A DNA stretch of 64,000 bases from Neobacillus vireti (GCF_001026695.1 NZ_LDNB01000007.1:313556-377555); one strand, 5' to 3'. Shown: positions 24,105-36,447, numbered from the stretch's first letter. The notes: generated by a model from the sequence alone, not told the origin. A program made the numbers and translations.

Positions 24105-24566
24105 TTGGGGCAGGCAGCAACCGCCTTGGCGATGTGTATCGGTCCGCAAGTCGTCAAGAAAGTCGGGGACGTGAAGGCGGTAGTTTATTTACAGCTTGCA
24201 TCGCTTCCATTCCTATTATTAACAGCCTATATAGAACATTTATGGCTGGCAGCCCTTGGTTTCTTATTCCGCCAAGCATTGATGAATGCCGGGAACCCGA
24301 TTCAAATGTCGTTAATGATGTCGAAGGTGAGCGACTCGATGGAGGGGCTCGCCAACTCCGTCAACCAAATGGTGTTTAATTTAGGGTGGGCGTTCATGGG
24401 GCAGGTTTCGACAGGAATTGTCGTTAAGTACGTTTCGTACTGGGGCTATGCCTATGTGTTTACAATAACTGCTGGATTATACTTAATTGGTTCGACGTAT
24501 TTCTTCCTAGTATTTAGAGGATTCACCGTTAAAAAAGAACCGGCAGCATCTGCCAAAATTTCATAA
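24105..24566 (+). pseudogene. C-terminal remnant of an MFS transporter
   Basis: The frame encodes about 153 residues with four to five membrane segments and MFS-like sequence (AALGFLFRQALMNAGNPIQM, NQMVFNLGWAFMG). It corresponds to the second half of a roughly 400-residue transporter. A stop lies just upstream in frame (24096) and there is no N-terminal half. A short ATG frame at 24064 (MAFYHNWAAQFKTHWG) runs into it in another frame, suggesting an internal deletion with frameshift. It is probably non-functional. Confidence 0.75.
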
Positions 24567-24699
24567 AGAAGCGACATATTTCTCGGGAAATTTCAAAAAA
24601 CTGCCAAATTGCGCAATAAATTGTCGAGTGATAATGAAAGGATTCCGCCAATTCTTGCTGAATAAGTAATGTAAAAGCGAAAAGACCGGAGTGGTGGAA

Positions 24700-25056
24700 A
24701 TGATGGAAGCGGTAGAAGCATTTCTAGCAAAAATCAAAGACCAGGGGCATGTCCTGCCCTTAATTCATCAGGCGAATTTACAAATTAACCTACGCTGTGA
24801 GGGGCAAATGATGCAGTTAATGATCAAAAATGGCAGTACCATGATCTTGCAAAACTCAGAAGCACTACAGACAAAGCACGAGATTAGCGGATCGCCTAAC
24901 GCTATGAAACAGCTGCTTGAGGGAACATATAGGCTGCGGGTTCTCGAACAGCAAGGGCAGCTAAAGGTTTCAGTACCACTAAGAAGCACTCTTTTACTAG
25001 AATCGGTCTTCTTTTTAACAAAAGCACAGAACAGCCCACAGGCAAAAATAATTTAA
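24700..25056 (+). CDS. yusD: SCP2-like sterol-carrier-domain protein YusD
   Basis: The 118-residue protein has the small SCP2-like pattern of a hydrophobic lipid-binding cradle (VLPLIHQANLQINLRCEGQM, LLEGTYRLRVLEQQG). It may bind lipid or acyl-CoA, which would fit its place near fadNAE in Bacillus genomes, but no activity is known. ATG 24700 follows CCGGAGTGGTGG; ATG 24703 and GTG 24691 are alternatives. It is the gene just before the first SAM riboswitch. Confidence 0.75.
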   Translation: MMEAVEAFLAKIKDQGHVLPLIHQANLQINLRCEGQMMQLMIKNGSTMILQNSEALQTKHEISGSPNAMKQLLEGTYRLRVLEQQGQLKVSVPLRSTLLLESVFFLTKAQNSPQAKII

Positions 25057-25065
25057 ACAAAGTTA

Positions 25066-25094
25066 TTGACTCGGAATTAATCTTGATGTAAAGT
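25066..25094 (+). promoter_or_regulatory. Sigma-A promoter of the metY transcript
   Basis: TTGACT, 17-bp spacer, TAAAGT, about 40 bp upstream of the SAM aptamer. Confidence 0.7.
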
Positions 25095-25134
25095 ATTATT
25101 TAAATATTCTATTAATAAACACAATTCAATAAGC

Positions 25135-25239
25135 ATTCTTATCAAGAGTGGCGGAGGGACTGGCCCTACGATGCCCGGCAACCGGTTAATAACACGGTGC
25201 TAAATCCAGCAGAGCAATTTAGCTCTGGAAGATAAGAAG
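25135..25239 (+). promoter_or_regulatory. SAM-I (S-box) riboswitch 1
   Basis: The leader has the S-box landmarks in order: P1 strand TTCTTATCAAGAG, GGCGGAGGGACTGGCCC, GATGCCCGGCAACC, and closing GATAAGAA that pairs with P1. Binding of S-adenosylmethionine stabilises this fold and lets the following terminator form, so metY is expressed only when SAM is low. The aptamer lies 70 bp ahead of metY. Confidence 0.96.
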
Positions 25240-25242
25240 AAT

Positions 25243-25277
25243 GGACCCCCATCTTCTTATGAAGAGGGGGTTTTTGC
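25243..25277 (+). terminator. SAM-controlled terminator before metY
   Basis: CCCCCATCTTC / GAAGAGGGGG stem followed by TTTTT. The 5' side overlaps bases that can pair with the aptamer P1 3' strand as an antiterminator. Confidence 0.92.
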
Positions 25278-25308
25278 TTATTGTATTGTTATAAAAGGAG
25301 CGAGAATA

Positions 25309-26625
25309 ATGGGAGAAAATCAAAAGAATTATCGTTTTGAAACATTGAGTGTTCATGGAGGATTGTCGCCAGATCCGGTGACAGGTGCTCGTGCGGTCCC
25401 GATTTATCAAAACAATGCGTATCAATTTAAAAGCACAGAACATGCGGCCAACTTATTTGCCCTGAAGGAGCCTGGTTACATTTATACCCGGATCCATAAT
25501 CCAACCACCACCGTTTTTGAAGATCGCGTGGCTTTATTAGAAGGCGGCGTTGGAGCACTTGCGGTTGCAAGCGGCATGGCAGCGATCACACTTGCGATTT
25601 TAAATATTGCCGAAGCAGGTGATGAGATTGTCTCCGCCTCTAATTTATATGGAGGAACTTATAATTTATTTGCCGTTACACTCCCTAAATACGGAATTAA
25701 AGTGAAATTTGTCAACCCGGATCATCCTGAAAATTTCCGCACGGCGATTACTGAAAAAACAAAAGCGGTCTTCGCTGAAACGATTGGTAATCCGAGCTTA
25801 CGCATATTAGATATTGAAAAGGTAGCTGAAATTGCTCATGAGGCAGGGGTTCCTTTAATTATTGATAATACCTTCGCGACACCATATTTGTGCCGGCCAA
25901 TTGAGCATGGTGCAGACATTGTCGTTCACTCGGCCACAAAATGGCTGTTGGGAAATGGCACGACAACTGGCGGTGTGATTGTCGATGGCGGAAAATTTGA
26001 CTGGAACTCGCCGAAATTCCCGGGCTTTATAACACCAGATGCAAGTTATCATGATCTCGTATATGCAGAAGCACTAGGTGCGGTCGCTTATATTATTAAA
26101 GCACGAGTCCAGCTTTTACGTGACCTTGGGCCGGCACTAAGTCCGCAAAATGCATTCCAGTTCACACTTGGTCTTGAAACACTTCATGTGCGGATGAAAG
26201 AGCATGTTGCCAATACGAAGGAAGTAGTAAATTACTTAATTAATCATCCTGCAGTGGAATGGGTTTCATACCCTGGACATCCAACACATCTGGATCATGA
26301 ATTAGCGCAAAAATATTTGCCAAAAGGAGCCGGCTCCATGGTTGTCTTTGGGATTAAAGGCGGCAAAGAGGCAGGGGCTAAATTAATTGATGCAATTACG
26401 CTGTGGGCACATGTTGCTAATGTTGGCGATGCAAAAAGCTTAATTATTCATCCGGCAAGCACTACTCATCAGCAATTAGATGCGGAAGGGCTTAAGTCTG
26501 CAGGGGTATCTGAGGATTTAATTCGCCTTTCCATTGGCATTGAAAATGTCGAGGATTTAATCGAGGACCTCGAATCAGCGATTGAAACGGCGACTGGTTT
26601 AGCTTCCCTTAAAACAAATGCTTAA
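25309..26625 (+). CDS. metY: O-acetylhomoserine sulfhydrylase (homocysteine synthase)
   Basis: The 438-residue PLP enzyme belongs to the Cys/Met metabolism family. It has the cofactor loop [12 protein letters not shown]-binding Lys in [18 protein letters not shown] and the long C-terminal insertion typical of the MetY/MET17 group. It makes homocysteine directly from O-acetylhomoserine and sulfide. AAAAGGAGCG precedes the ATG. It is alone under its own SAM riboswitch, separate from the methionine transporter operon that follows. Confidence 0.92.
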   Translation: MGENQKNYRFETLSVHGGLSPDPVTGARAVPIYQNNAYQFKSTEHAANLFALKEPGYIYTRIHNPTTTVFEDRVALLEGGVGALAVASGMAAITLAILNIAEAGDEIVSASNLYGGTYNLFAVTLPKYGIKVKFVNPDHPENFRTAITEKTKAVFAETIGNPSLRILDIEKVAEIAHEAGVPLIIDNTFATPYLCRPIEHGADIVVHSATKWLLGNGTTTGGVIVDGGKFDWNSPKFPGFITPDASYHDLVYAEALGAVAYIIKARVQLLRDLGPALSPQNAFQFTLGLETLHVRMKEHVANTKEVVNYLINHPAVEWVSYPGHPTHLDHELAQKYLPKGAGSMVVFGIKGGKEAGAKLIDAITLWAHVANVGDAKSLIIHPASTTHQQLDAEGLKSAGVSEDLIRLSIGIENVEDLIEDLESAIETATGLASLKTNA

Positions 26626-26659
26626 ATTCAGCTGATATAATTTTCCAAAGAATTTCTCG

Positions 26660-26688
26660 TTGACACTGCTTTTTATCCGTGATACGAT
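26660..26688 (+). promoter_or_regulatory. Sigma-A promoter of the metNIQ transcript
   Basis: Perfect TTGACA, 17 bp, TACGAT, about 60 bp upstream of the second SAM aptamer. Confidence 0.8.
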
Positions 26689-26748
26689 TGCATTCGTAAT
26701 ATCATTACTTAAATAATTTAACGTTAATTGAATATAGAATGCTGTAAG

Positions 26749-26857
26749 CTCTTATCAAGAGAGGTGGAGGGATGTGCCCGATGAAGCCCGGCAACCGTCA
26801 ATATTTGTATTGAAATGGTGCCAATTCACACAAAGCAATTGCTTTGGGAGATGGGAG
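26749..26857 (+). promoter_or_regulatory. SAM-I (S-box) riboswitch 2
   Basis: CTCTTATCAAGAG, GGTGGAGGGATGTGCCCGAT, GAAGCCCGGCAACCGTC and the closing GATGGGAG follow the S-box consensus in order. P3/P4 differ in length from riboswitch 1. It controls the methionine uptake operon. Confidence 0.96.
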
Positions 26858-26873
26858 AAAGGATTGTTTTAAT

Positions 26874-26910
26874 GATGCCTTTCTGCCTGCGCAGAGAGGC
26901 TTTTTATTTT
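26874..26910 (+). terminator. SAM-controlled terminator before metN
   Basis: GCCTTTCTG / CAGAGAGGC stem with a TTTTTATTTT tail. Confidence 0.9.
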
Positions 26911-26988
26911 AAAAAAGAATCTTTTCATGAAAACAGTCTAACTCTATAAACAAGAATCTGTAAATCGGATAAGAAGCAGGTGATTCAA

Positions 26989-28014
26989 GTGATATCGATA
27001 AAAAAAGTCAGTAAAATTTTTCCTTCAAAACAGGGGCATTTAAAGGCAGTTGATGATGTAAACCTGGAAATACAAGAAGGCGAAATTTTCGGAGTGATTG
27101 GATATAGCGGTGCCGGAAAAAGTACGTTAATCCGGATGTTAAATGGACTCGAGCTCCCGACGGATGGAACCGTTACGGTAGCCGGCCGGGTGATTTCGAA
27201 GATAAAGGGTGCTGAACTTCGGAAAGCACGTCAGGAAATCAGCATGATTTTCCAGCATTTTAACTTGCTGTGGTCAAGGACTGTAAGTGAAAATATTGCT
27301 TTTCCATTAGAAATCGCTGGGGTAAATAGCTCACAAAGAAAAAAACGAGTGCAGGAACTTATTAAACTAGTTGGTCTCGAAGGCAGGGAAAACGCCTATC
27401 CTTCCCAACTGAGCGGCGGCCAAAAGCAGCGCGTTGGGATTGCTAGGGCACTTGCCAATAATCCAAAGGTATTGCTTTGTGATGAAGCAACCTCTGCGCT
27501 CGATCCGCAAACGACGGACTCGATTTTGGATTTGCTAGTCGATATTAATAAGCGGCTCGGGTTAACGATTGTTTTGATTACGCATGAGATGCACGTGATC
27601 CGTAAGATTTGCCACCGGGTAGCGGTCATGGAAAGCGGAAGCGTCGTTGAGCTTGGTCCAGTGTTAGATGTGTTTAAAAACCCGGAGCAGCCGATCACGA
27701 AGCGATTCGTTCAGCAAGTAACGGAACCGGAAGAAACGAAGGAAACAACCCAGCATCTACTCGAACTTTATCCGCATGGTTGTGTGGTTCAGCTCTCGTT
27801 CGTTGGTGAGACAACAGAACAGCCATTAATCACTAATGTTATTCGGAATTGCGATGTGGTTGTCAATATTCTGCAAGGGAAAATTTCACACACGCAAAAC
27901 GGATCATACGGAACATTATTCATTCACTTGGATGGGCAAGTAAGCGAAATACAGAAGGCCATCGATTATATTCACTCACAGCAAGTCGGCGTGGAGGTGA
28001 TCAGTAATGGCTGA
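26989..28014 (+). CDS. metN: Methionine ABC transporter ATP-binding protein
   Basis: The 341-residue ATPase has Walker A GYSGAGKST, signature LSGGQKQRVGIARAL, Walker B VLLCDEATSALD and switch His (ITHEMHVI). It ends with a C-terminal NIL/ACT-like domain (about 260-341), which binds methionine and inhibits transport in MetN proteins. GTG 26989 was chosen over GTG 26980: AGCAGGTGAT is then properly spaced and the length equals B. subtilis MetN. Confidence 0.94.
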   Translation: MISIKKVSKIFPSKQGHLKAVDDVNLEIQEGEIFGVIGYSGAGKSTLIRMLNGLELPTDGTVTVAGRVISKIKGAELRKARQEISMIFQHFNLLWSRTVSENIAFPLEIAGVNSSQRKKRVQELIKLVGLEGRENAYPSQLSGGQKQRVGIARALANNPKVLLCDEATSALDPQTTDSILDLLVDINKRLGLTIVLITHEMHVIRKICHRVAVMESGSVVELGPVLDVFKNPEQPITKRFVQQVTEPEETKETTQHLLELYPHGCVVQLSFVGETTEQPLITNVIRNCDVVVNILQGKISHTQNGSYGTLFIHLDGQVSEIQKAIDYIHSQQVGVEVISNG

Positions 28015-28672
28015 TTTTATGGAAATGGTAAAGTGGGACAAATTAATGGAAGCCACTCGAGAAACGATGTATATGACTTCCATTTCTGTGTTTGCGACAT
28101 TTGTTTTAGGATTATTACTTGGTCTGCTGTTATTTTTAACAGATAAAGGGAATATATGGGCCAATCGGACTGTTAATGTCGTTGTTGGGGGCATTGTCAA
28201 TATTTTCAGATCGATTCCCTTTATTATCTTAGTCGTTTTATTAATTCCATTTACAAAATTATTGCTTGGGACGATTCTTGGGGCAAATGCGGCGCTTCCC
28301 GCTCTCATTATTGGTGCTGCCCCTTTTTATGCGCGAATGGTAGAAATTGCCCTTAGGGAAATTGATAAAGGTGTGATTGAGGCCTCGCAATCGATGGGGG
28401 CTACCCATGGCCATATTATTTTTAAAGTATTAATACCGGAATCCTTACCGGCATTAATTTCAGGAATAACCGTTACAGCTATTTCGCTCATCGGCTTTAC
28501 GGCAATGGCTGGAATCATTGGAGCTGGCGGACTTGGGAATTTTGCCTACCTCTATGGGTTTCAGGGCAATAAACCGATTGTCACGCTAGTTGCAACGATT
28601 GCGATCTTAATTATAGTTTTTATTGTCCAATTTATTGGCGATTATTTTACAAAGAAAACAGATAAGCGATAA
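28007..28672 (+). CDS. metI: Methionine ABC transporter permease
   Basis: The 221-residue permease has five membrane segments and the conserved EAA loop (ASQSMGATHGHIIFKVLIPE). It forms the membrane channel of the D/L-methionine importer with MetN. It overlaps metN by 8 bp and is followed after 16 bp by metQ. In B. subtilis it is called MetP. Confidence 0.94.
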   Translation: MADFMEMVKWDKLMEATRETMYMTSISVFATFVLGLLLGLLLFLTDKGNIWANRTVNVVVGGIVNIFRSIPFIILVVLLIPFTKLLLGTILGANAALPALIIGAAPFYARMVEIALREIDKGVIEASQSMGATHGHIIFKVLIPESLPALISGITVTAISLIGFTAMAGIIGAGGLGNFAYLYGFQGNKPIVTLVATIAILIIVFIVQFIGDYFTKKTDKR

Positions 28673-28688
28673 CAGGAGGAGTCAAATC

Positions 28689-29519
28689 ATGAAAAAGGTA
28701 TTTAGTTTCATTGGAATTGCGTTACTAGCATTTGCCTTAACAGCTTGCGGTGGAGCCAAAAAAGATACGGCAGGAAAAGATGGTAACAAGAAATTAGTCG
28801 TGGGTGCTACTGCTGTACCGCATGCGGAAGTATTAGAAGCGGCAAAACCATTATTAAAGGAAAAAGGCATTGATCTAGAAATCAAAGTTTTTCAAGATTA
28901 TATCCTGCCAAACGTAGCGTTAAAAGATAAAGATCTCGATGCCAACTATTTTCAAACACCAGGGTATTTAGCCCTGCAAATGAAAGATAATAAGGACTTT
29001 GATTTTGTAAGTGTTGGCGAAATTCATAAAGAACCAATCGGAGTTTATTCTAAAAAATATAAGAGCTTAAAAGACCTTCCTAATGGTGCAAAAATTATTA
29101 TGAGTAATTCATTTAGTGACCATGGACGTATTTTACCTATTTTTGAAAAAGCAGGATTAATCAAGCTTAAAGACGGTGTTGGCGCAAATGCAAGAGTTGA
29201 GGATATTATCGAAAATCCAAAGAACCTAGATTTCTCAACGCTAATTGAAGCCAAATTATTAGCATCTTCTTTCGAAAGCGGTGAAGGTGATGCAGTCGTT
29301 ATTAATACGAACTACGCATTAGAAGGCGGAGTTGACATTGGAAAGTATGGAATTGCCTTTGAAGGCGATGACGTTGTTCCGGCAAATCTTGTGGTCGTTC
29401 GTTCAGAGGACAAAGACAAAGAAACCATCAAAACATTTGTAGATGTACTCAAATCAAAAGAAATCCAAGACTTCATCAAAGAAAAATACAAAGGGTCCGT
29501 TGTAACGGTTTCTGAATAA
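28689..29519 (+). CDS. metQ: Methionine-binding lipoprotein
   Basis: The 276-residue NlpA-family protein starts with a lipoprotein signal (lipobox LTAC at residues 17-20) and a type II binding fold (VVGATAVPHAEVLE, DANYFQTPGYL). It captures methionine and feeds MetN-MetI. ATG 28689 follows CAGGAGGAG; the frame from 28623 would overlap metI without a binding site. A terminator closes the operon. Confidence 0.94.
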   Translation: MKKVFSFIGIALLAFALTACGGAKKDTAGKDGNKKLVVGATAVPHAEVLEAAKPLLKEKGIDLEIKVFQDYILPNVALKDKDLDANYFQTPGYLALQMKDNKDFDFVSVGEIHKEPIGVYSKKYKSLKDLPNGAKIIMSNSFSDHGRILPIFEKAGLIKLKDGVGANARVEDIIENPKNLDFSTLIEAKLLASSFESGEGDAVVINTNYALEGGVDIGKYGIAFEGDDVVPANLVVVRSEDKDKETIKTFVDVLKSKEIQDFIKEKYKGSVVTVSE

Positions 29520-29542
29520 ACATATTTAAATAGGTAGAAAAA

Positions 29543-29577
29543 CAGAAAGTCAGTGATAGCGTCACTGGCTTTTTCTG
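29543..29577 (+). terminator. Terminator of metNIQ
   Basis: CAGAAAGTCAGTGA / TCACTGGCTTTTTCTG stem with one mismatch, ending in T residues. Confidence 0.88.
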
Positions 29578-29777
29578 TATTTTAGCCCATTGAATAGAAC
29601 ATGTATTACCATTGGCAAAATAATATAAAATAAGGTATCATTTATACCGAATGTGATTTACATAAAGAGTTTCTGTCTGAATTTTCGAAAAAATATTCTA
29701 TTCATTCTCATTTAGGGCCTGCTTATTGAAAATAGCAGCTTTGTTTTTACTGTTTAGGAGTTGCTAATACATTTCAT

Positions 29778-29813
29778 TTGTTATAAGATTGTAATGAGAA
29801 TAAAATGAGAATA
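29778..29813 (+). promoter_or_regulatory. suf operon promoter overlapped by an 11-bp-phased direct repeat
   Basis: TTGTTA (29778-29783), 17 bp, TAAAAT (29801-29806) is a plausible sigma-A promoter. AATGAGAATA occurs twice, at 29793-29802 and 29804-29813, exactly one helical turn apart and straddling the -10. An inverted relative (ATTCATTCTCATTT) lies near 29700. The rest of the 29578-29868 gap shows nothing else. Confidence 0.5.
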
Positions 29814-29868
29814 GAGTCACAGACCATTGTAGTTTTAGATACAAATCATTCTTTTCGGAGGTATAAAT

Positions 29869-30654
29869 ATGGCTGGATCAACTTTAACAATTAAGGACCT
29901 TCATGTAGAAATTGAGGGTAAAGAAATCTTAAAAGGGGTAAACCTTGAAATAAAGGGTGGAGAAATCCATGCAATCATGGGTCCAAACGGAACTGGTAAA
30001 TCGACTTTATCTTCTGCGATCATGGGTCACCCAAAATATGAAGTGACAAGCGGAAACATCACATTAGATGGACAAAATGTTCTTGAAATGGAAGTAGATG
30101 AACGCGCACGTGCCGGTCTATTTTTAGCAATGCAATACCCAAGTGAAATTAACGGCGTTACAAATGCAGACTTCCTACGTTCTGCAATTAATAGCCGTCT
30201 AGGTGAAGGAAACGAAATTTCCTTGATGAAATTCATCCGTAAAATGGATAAGCAAATGGAATTCCTTGAAATGGATCTTGATATGGCACAGCGCTATTTA
30301 AATGAAGGCTTCTCCGGCGGGGAGAAAAAGCGTAACGAAATTTTGCAATTGACAATGTTAGAACCGAAAATTGCCATCTTAGATGAAATTGACTCTGGAC
30401 TAGATATTGATGCTTTAAAGGTAGTCTCGAAGGGTATCAATGAAATGCGCGGCGAAGATTTCGGCTGCTTAATGATTACGCACTATCAACGTCTGTTAAA
30501 CTATATCACTCCTGACCGTGTGCATGTAATGATGCAAGGCCGCATTGTGAAATCCGGCGGACCAGAGCTAGCACAACGCTTAGAAGCAGAAGGATATGAC
30601 TGGATCAAGCAAGAGCTTGGCATTGAAGATGAAACAGTTGGGCAAGAAGCGTAA
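29869..30654 (+). CDS. sufC: Fe-S assembly ATPase SufC
   Basis: The 261-residue ABC-type ATPase has Walker A GPNGTGKST, signature FSGGEKKRNEIL and Walker B KIAILDEIDSGLDIDALK. It binds SufB and SufD to form the cytosolic scaffold on which iron-sulfur clusters are built. It is the first gene of sufCDSUB, the essential main Fe-S system of Bacillus. TTCGGAGG precedes the ATG. The upstream phased repeats are candidate control sites. Confidence 0.97.
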   Translation: MAGSTLTIKDLHVEIEGKEILKGVNLEIKGGEIHAIMGPNGTGKSTLSSAIMGHPKYEVTSGNITLDGQNVLEMEVDERARAGLFLAMQYPSEINGVTNADFLRSAINSRLGEGNEISLMKFIRKMDKQMEFLEMDLDMAQRYLNEGFSGGEKKRNEILQLTMLEPKIAILDEIDSGLDIDALKVVSKGINEMRGEDFGCLMITHYQRLLNYITPDRVHVMMQGRIVKSGGPELAQRLEAEGYDWIKQELGIEDETVGQEA

Positions 30655-30675
30655 GAGAGCGTTAGGAGGATTACT

Positions 30676-33642
<2,967 letters not shown>

Positions 33643-33697
33643 AATGAAATAGGGCGTTTTTTGCCCCCTTTCGTTTAAGAAATGGAGGAAAAGGACG

Positions 33698-35095
33698 ATG
33701 GCGAAGAAAATGCCGGAAATCGGTGATTATAAATATGGTTTTGCCGATAAAGACGTTTCCATATTCCGATCTAAGCGCGGGTTAACACCCGATATTGTTA
33801 AAGAAATTTCCAAGTTGAAGAACGAACCACAATGGATGTTAGACTTCCGCCTCAAATCACTTGAAATTTTTTATAGCAAACCAATGCCGCAATGGGGCGG
33901 CGATATGTCTTCATTAAACTTTGATGAAATTACCTATTATGTAAAACCATCTGAGAAATCTGAGAAGTCATGGGATGAAGTACCTGAGGAAATCAAAGCA
34001 ACCTTTGATAAGCTTGGGATTCCAGAAGCTGAGCAAAAGTATCTTGCCGGTGTATCTGCACAGTATGAATCAGAAGTTGTTTATCACAACATGAAGGAAG
34101 ACCTTGAAGAATTAGGAATCGTGTTTAAAGATACGGATTCAGCATTAAAGGAAAATGAAGATATTTTCCGCGAACACTTTGGCAAAACAATTCCGCCAAC
34201 AGACAACAAGTTTGCTGCGTTGAATTCTGCTGTTTGGTCAGGCGGCTCGTTCATTTATGTACCGCCAGGCGTGAAAGTAGATACGCCATTACAAGCGTAT
34301 TTCCGGATTAACTCCGAAAATATGGGTCAATTTGAGCGGACATTAATCGTTGTCGATGAAGGCGCGCACGTGCATTATGTTGAGGGCTGTACTGCACCAG
34401 TTTATACAACGAATTCTCTGCACAGTGCCGTTGTTGAGATTGTGATTAAAAAAGATGCTTACTGCCGTTATACAACAATTCAAAACTGGGCAAACAACGT
34501 GTTCAACCTTGTTACGAAGCGTGCGGTTTGTGAAGCAAATGCAACAATGGAATGGATTGATGGCAACATCGGTTCGAAGCTGACGATGAAGTATCCAGCG
34601 GTTATTTTAAAAGGCGAAGGCGCTCGCGGAATGACATTATCAATCGCGATTGCCGGTAAAGGCCAACACCAGGATGCTGGTGCGAAAATGATCCATTTAG
34701 CGCCAAATACATCGTCAACAATTGTATCGAAATCAATCTCGAAGCATGGCGGAAAGGTAACCTATCGCGGAATCGTTCAATTCGGACGCAAAGCAGACGG
34801 TGCCCGTGCCAATATCGAGTGCGATACGTTGATCATGGATAACCAATCAACATCAGATACGATTCCTTACAACGAAATCTTAAATGACAATATTTCACTT
34901 GAGCACGAAGCCAAGGTGTCTAAAGTTTCTGAAGAGCAGCTCTTCTACTTGATGAGCCGCGGAATTTCAGAACAAGAAGCAACCGAAATGATCGTCATGG
35001 GCTTTATCGAGCCGTTTACGAAAGAACTGCCAATGGAATATGCCGTTGAGATGAATCGTCTCATTAAGTTTGAGATGGAAGGTTCAATCGGTTAA
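33698..35095 (+). CDS. sufB: Fe-S assembly scaffold subunit SufB
   Basis: The 465-residue SufB has the typical KYGFADKD start, [20 protein letters not shown], and [20 protein letters not shown] in the beta-helix core. It receives sulfur and nucleates clusters with SufD and SufC2. AAATGGAGGAAAAGG precedes the ATG, 55 bp after sufU. A strong terminator follows. Confidence 0.97.
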   Translation: MAKKMPEIGDYKYGFADKDVSIFRSKRGLTPDIVKEISKLKNEPQWMLDFRLKSLEIFYSKPMPQWGGDMSSLNFDEITYYVKPSEKSEKSWDEVPEEIKATFDKLGIPEAEQKYLAGVSAQYESEVVYHNMKEDLEELGIVFKDTDSALKENEDIFREHFGKTIPPTDNKFAALNSAVWSGGSFIYVPPGVKVDTPLQAYFRINSENMGQFERTLIVVDEGAHVHYVEGCTAPVYTTNSLHSAVVEIVIKKDAYCRYTTIQNWANNVFNLVTKRAVCEANATMEWIDGNIGSKLTMKYPAVILKGEGARGMTLSIAIAGKGQHQDAGAKMIHLAPNTSSTIVSKSISKHGGKVTYRGIVQFGRKADGARANIECDTLIMDNQSTSDTIPYNEILNDNISLEHEAKVSKVSEEQLFYLMSRGISEQEATEMIVMGFIEPFTKELPMEYAVEMNRLIKFEMEGSIG

Positions 35096-35109
35096 TATTT
35101 TAAAAAAAT

Positions 35110-35142
35110 TAACCCGCTTGCCGCGTTGGCAGGCGGGTTTTT
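35110..35142 (+). terminator. Terminator of the suf operon
   Basis: AACCCGCTTGCC / GGCAGGCGGGTT stem with a TTTTTG tail. Its right arm and flank (TTGGCAGGCGGGTTTTTG) recur exactly at 36388-36417. Confidence 0.9.
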
Positions 35143-35807
35143 GTGTTGGAATGGAGTTTACTGTTGGATACGTGGATTATGTTGCAATTACAGAGAATGT
35201 TGGGTTTAATTTTAATGGGTAACTTTCACGGGCACTTAGACACCTTCAGGAATAATGGGGCTGAGGAGACAGGACCCCGCAGTTGCTTTAGCATTTGGCA
35301 TCTTTGCGAAGGTCCCCCTCAACGCATCTAAAATGAGGTTTACTTGGTTTTTTTGAAAAATAAGAAGGTCTTATTCTTAATTGGGGAACCATTGATATTT
35401 AAAATAAACGGAGGTTTTCCGGTTAGACTGCAAAATAGAGCACGGGTCGGGGAATATAAGCGGAGATTTTCCGATTAGGCAAAGGAAAATTACCCATTTT
35501 CACGTTTTTTGAGTCAATAGTCGGAATCTTTCCGTCTATTTAGGCTATTTTCAGTACTATTTCCTAATTAAGAGAAATTTATCCGCTTATTTATCAAACT
35601 CGCTTTAGCATCTAATGAACTTGTATAAAACTTACGGATGGTTTTGCAAGAAAAAGTCAAAAAGACTTAGAGACTCTAAGCCTTTTTGACAGTGAAAAAT
35701 ACTGTGAAGTTTATGTGATTTGCTATTTGATTTGGTCAGCGATTTACCGTTTTGCACCTCACAAGTAAACCCGTTACTTATTCGAGAGGGGGCTTATATT
35801 TTTAAAA
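35143..35807. other. Gene-free stretch with dispersed TTTTCCG motifs and a hairpin
   Basis: No credible gene is seen. Four relatives of AAGCGGAGATTTTCCGATTA occur at 35404-35425, 35456-35478, 35519-35540 and 35571-35592 (roughly 52-63 bp apart), each an imperfect inverted repeat. A strong hairpin, GTCAAAAAG-CTTAG / CTAAG-CTTTTTGAC, lies at 35656-35690. Confidence 0.6.
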
Positions 35808-36158
35808 TTAATAAGTATCATTTTTTAGGATTTCGGAAATTTTCCTAGCAATCTTGAACTCAGCTTTTCTCCTTATCTGCCTAACACGCTCGGGGCAAAT
35901 ATTTAGCATTTCACCAACAGCTTTTAATTTTACCCTTTGTTTATTTACACCATATATTTCATTTAAAATAATCTGCTCTCGCTCTGACAAGAATTCCCTC
36001 ATAACAGTGTATATTCCGATAAATCTCTTGAAATCATCTGAATTTCTTTCTTCAAGTATCTTATAATATGGGTTTAACGCATGTATCTCCTTGTTACGTC
36101 CAATCATATCCAAATAAAAAATTTCATCGTTTCTAGTTATTTTGTTTTTAGTATCCAA
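35808..36158 (-). CDS. Sigma-70 region 4-like DNA-binding protein
   Basis: The 116-residue protein ends in a region-4-type helix-turn-helix (LKAVGEMLNICPERVRQIRR, about 76-95), preceded by a segment like sigma region 3/4 linkers (LSEREQIILNEIYG). It has no region 2, so it cannot be a full sigma factor. It may be a -35-binding regulator, anti-sigma decoy or a remnant. GGGGAGGTACTTA precedes the ATG. It is a lone AT-rich gene between duplicated terminators, suggesting acquired DNA. Confidence 0.7.
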   Translation of the reverse strand: MDTKNKITRNDEIFYLDMIGRNKEIHALNPYYKILEERNSDDFKRFIGIYTVMREFLSEREQIILNEIYGVNKQRVKLKAVGEMLNICPERVRQIRRKAEFKIARKISEILKNDTY

Positions 36159-36387
36159 TTAAGTACCTCCCCTACCTTCCTACTTTTATATTTTTGACAA
36201 TTTTTATTTATTTCCTATACGTATTTTTGGATATTTGGTGACAAAATATAAAGCTTATAAAAGAACTTAAAAAGGCAAGTTATCATTCATTCATTGATTT
36301 ATTTAAATCTTGGAAATCCAAATCTTTCGCCAGTTTTGTAATGTCCTGTCCTGGTTCGAGAAGGAAGGATCCACTTTTGAAAAATTT

Positions 36388-36417
36388 ACCCGCCTGCCGG
36401 TTGGCAGGCGGGTTTTT
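36388..36417 (+). terminator. Second copy of the suf-type terminator
   Basis: Perfect ACCCGCCTGCC / GGCAGGCGGGT stem with T-run. The 18-base TTGGCAGGCGGGTTTTTG and related flanks match the suf terminator at 35110-35142. Confidence 0.88.
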
Positions 36418-36447
36418 GCGTGGAAATGGGGGTTACAGGGATAGGAT

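Noticed and set aside
25135..25239. T-box leader instead of SAM riboswitch
   Set aside because: There is no T-box TGGNACCGCG element; the conserved S-box landmarks are all present.
29793..29813. Classic Fur box at the suf promoter
   Set aside because: The sequence is a direct repeat of AATGAGAATA, not the inverted TGATAAT/ATTATCA arrangement expected for Fur or PerR.
35143..35331. 62-codon plus-strand frame after the suf terminator
   Set aside because: It has no binding site, starts inside the duplicated terminator flank and has no protein-like pattern.
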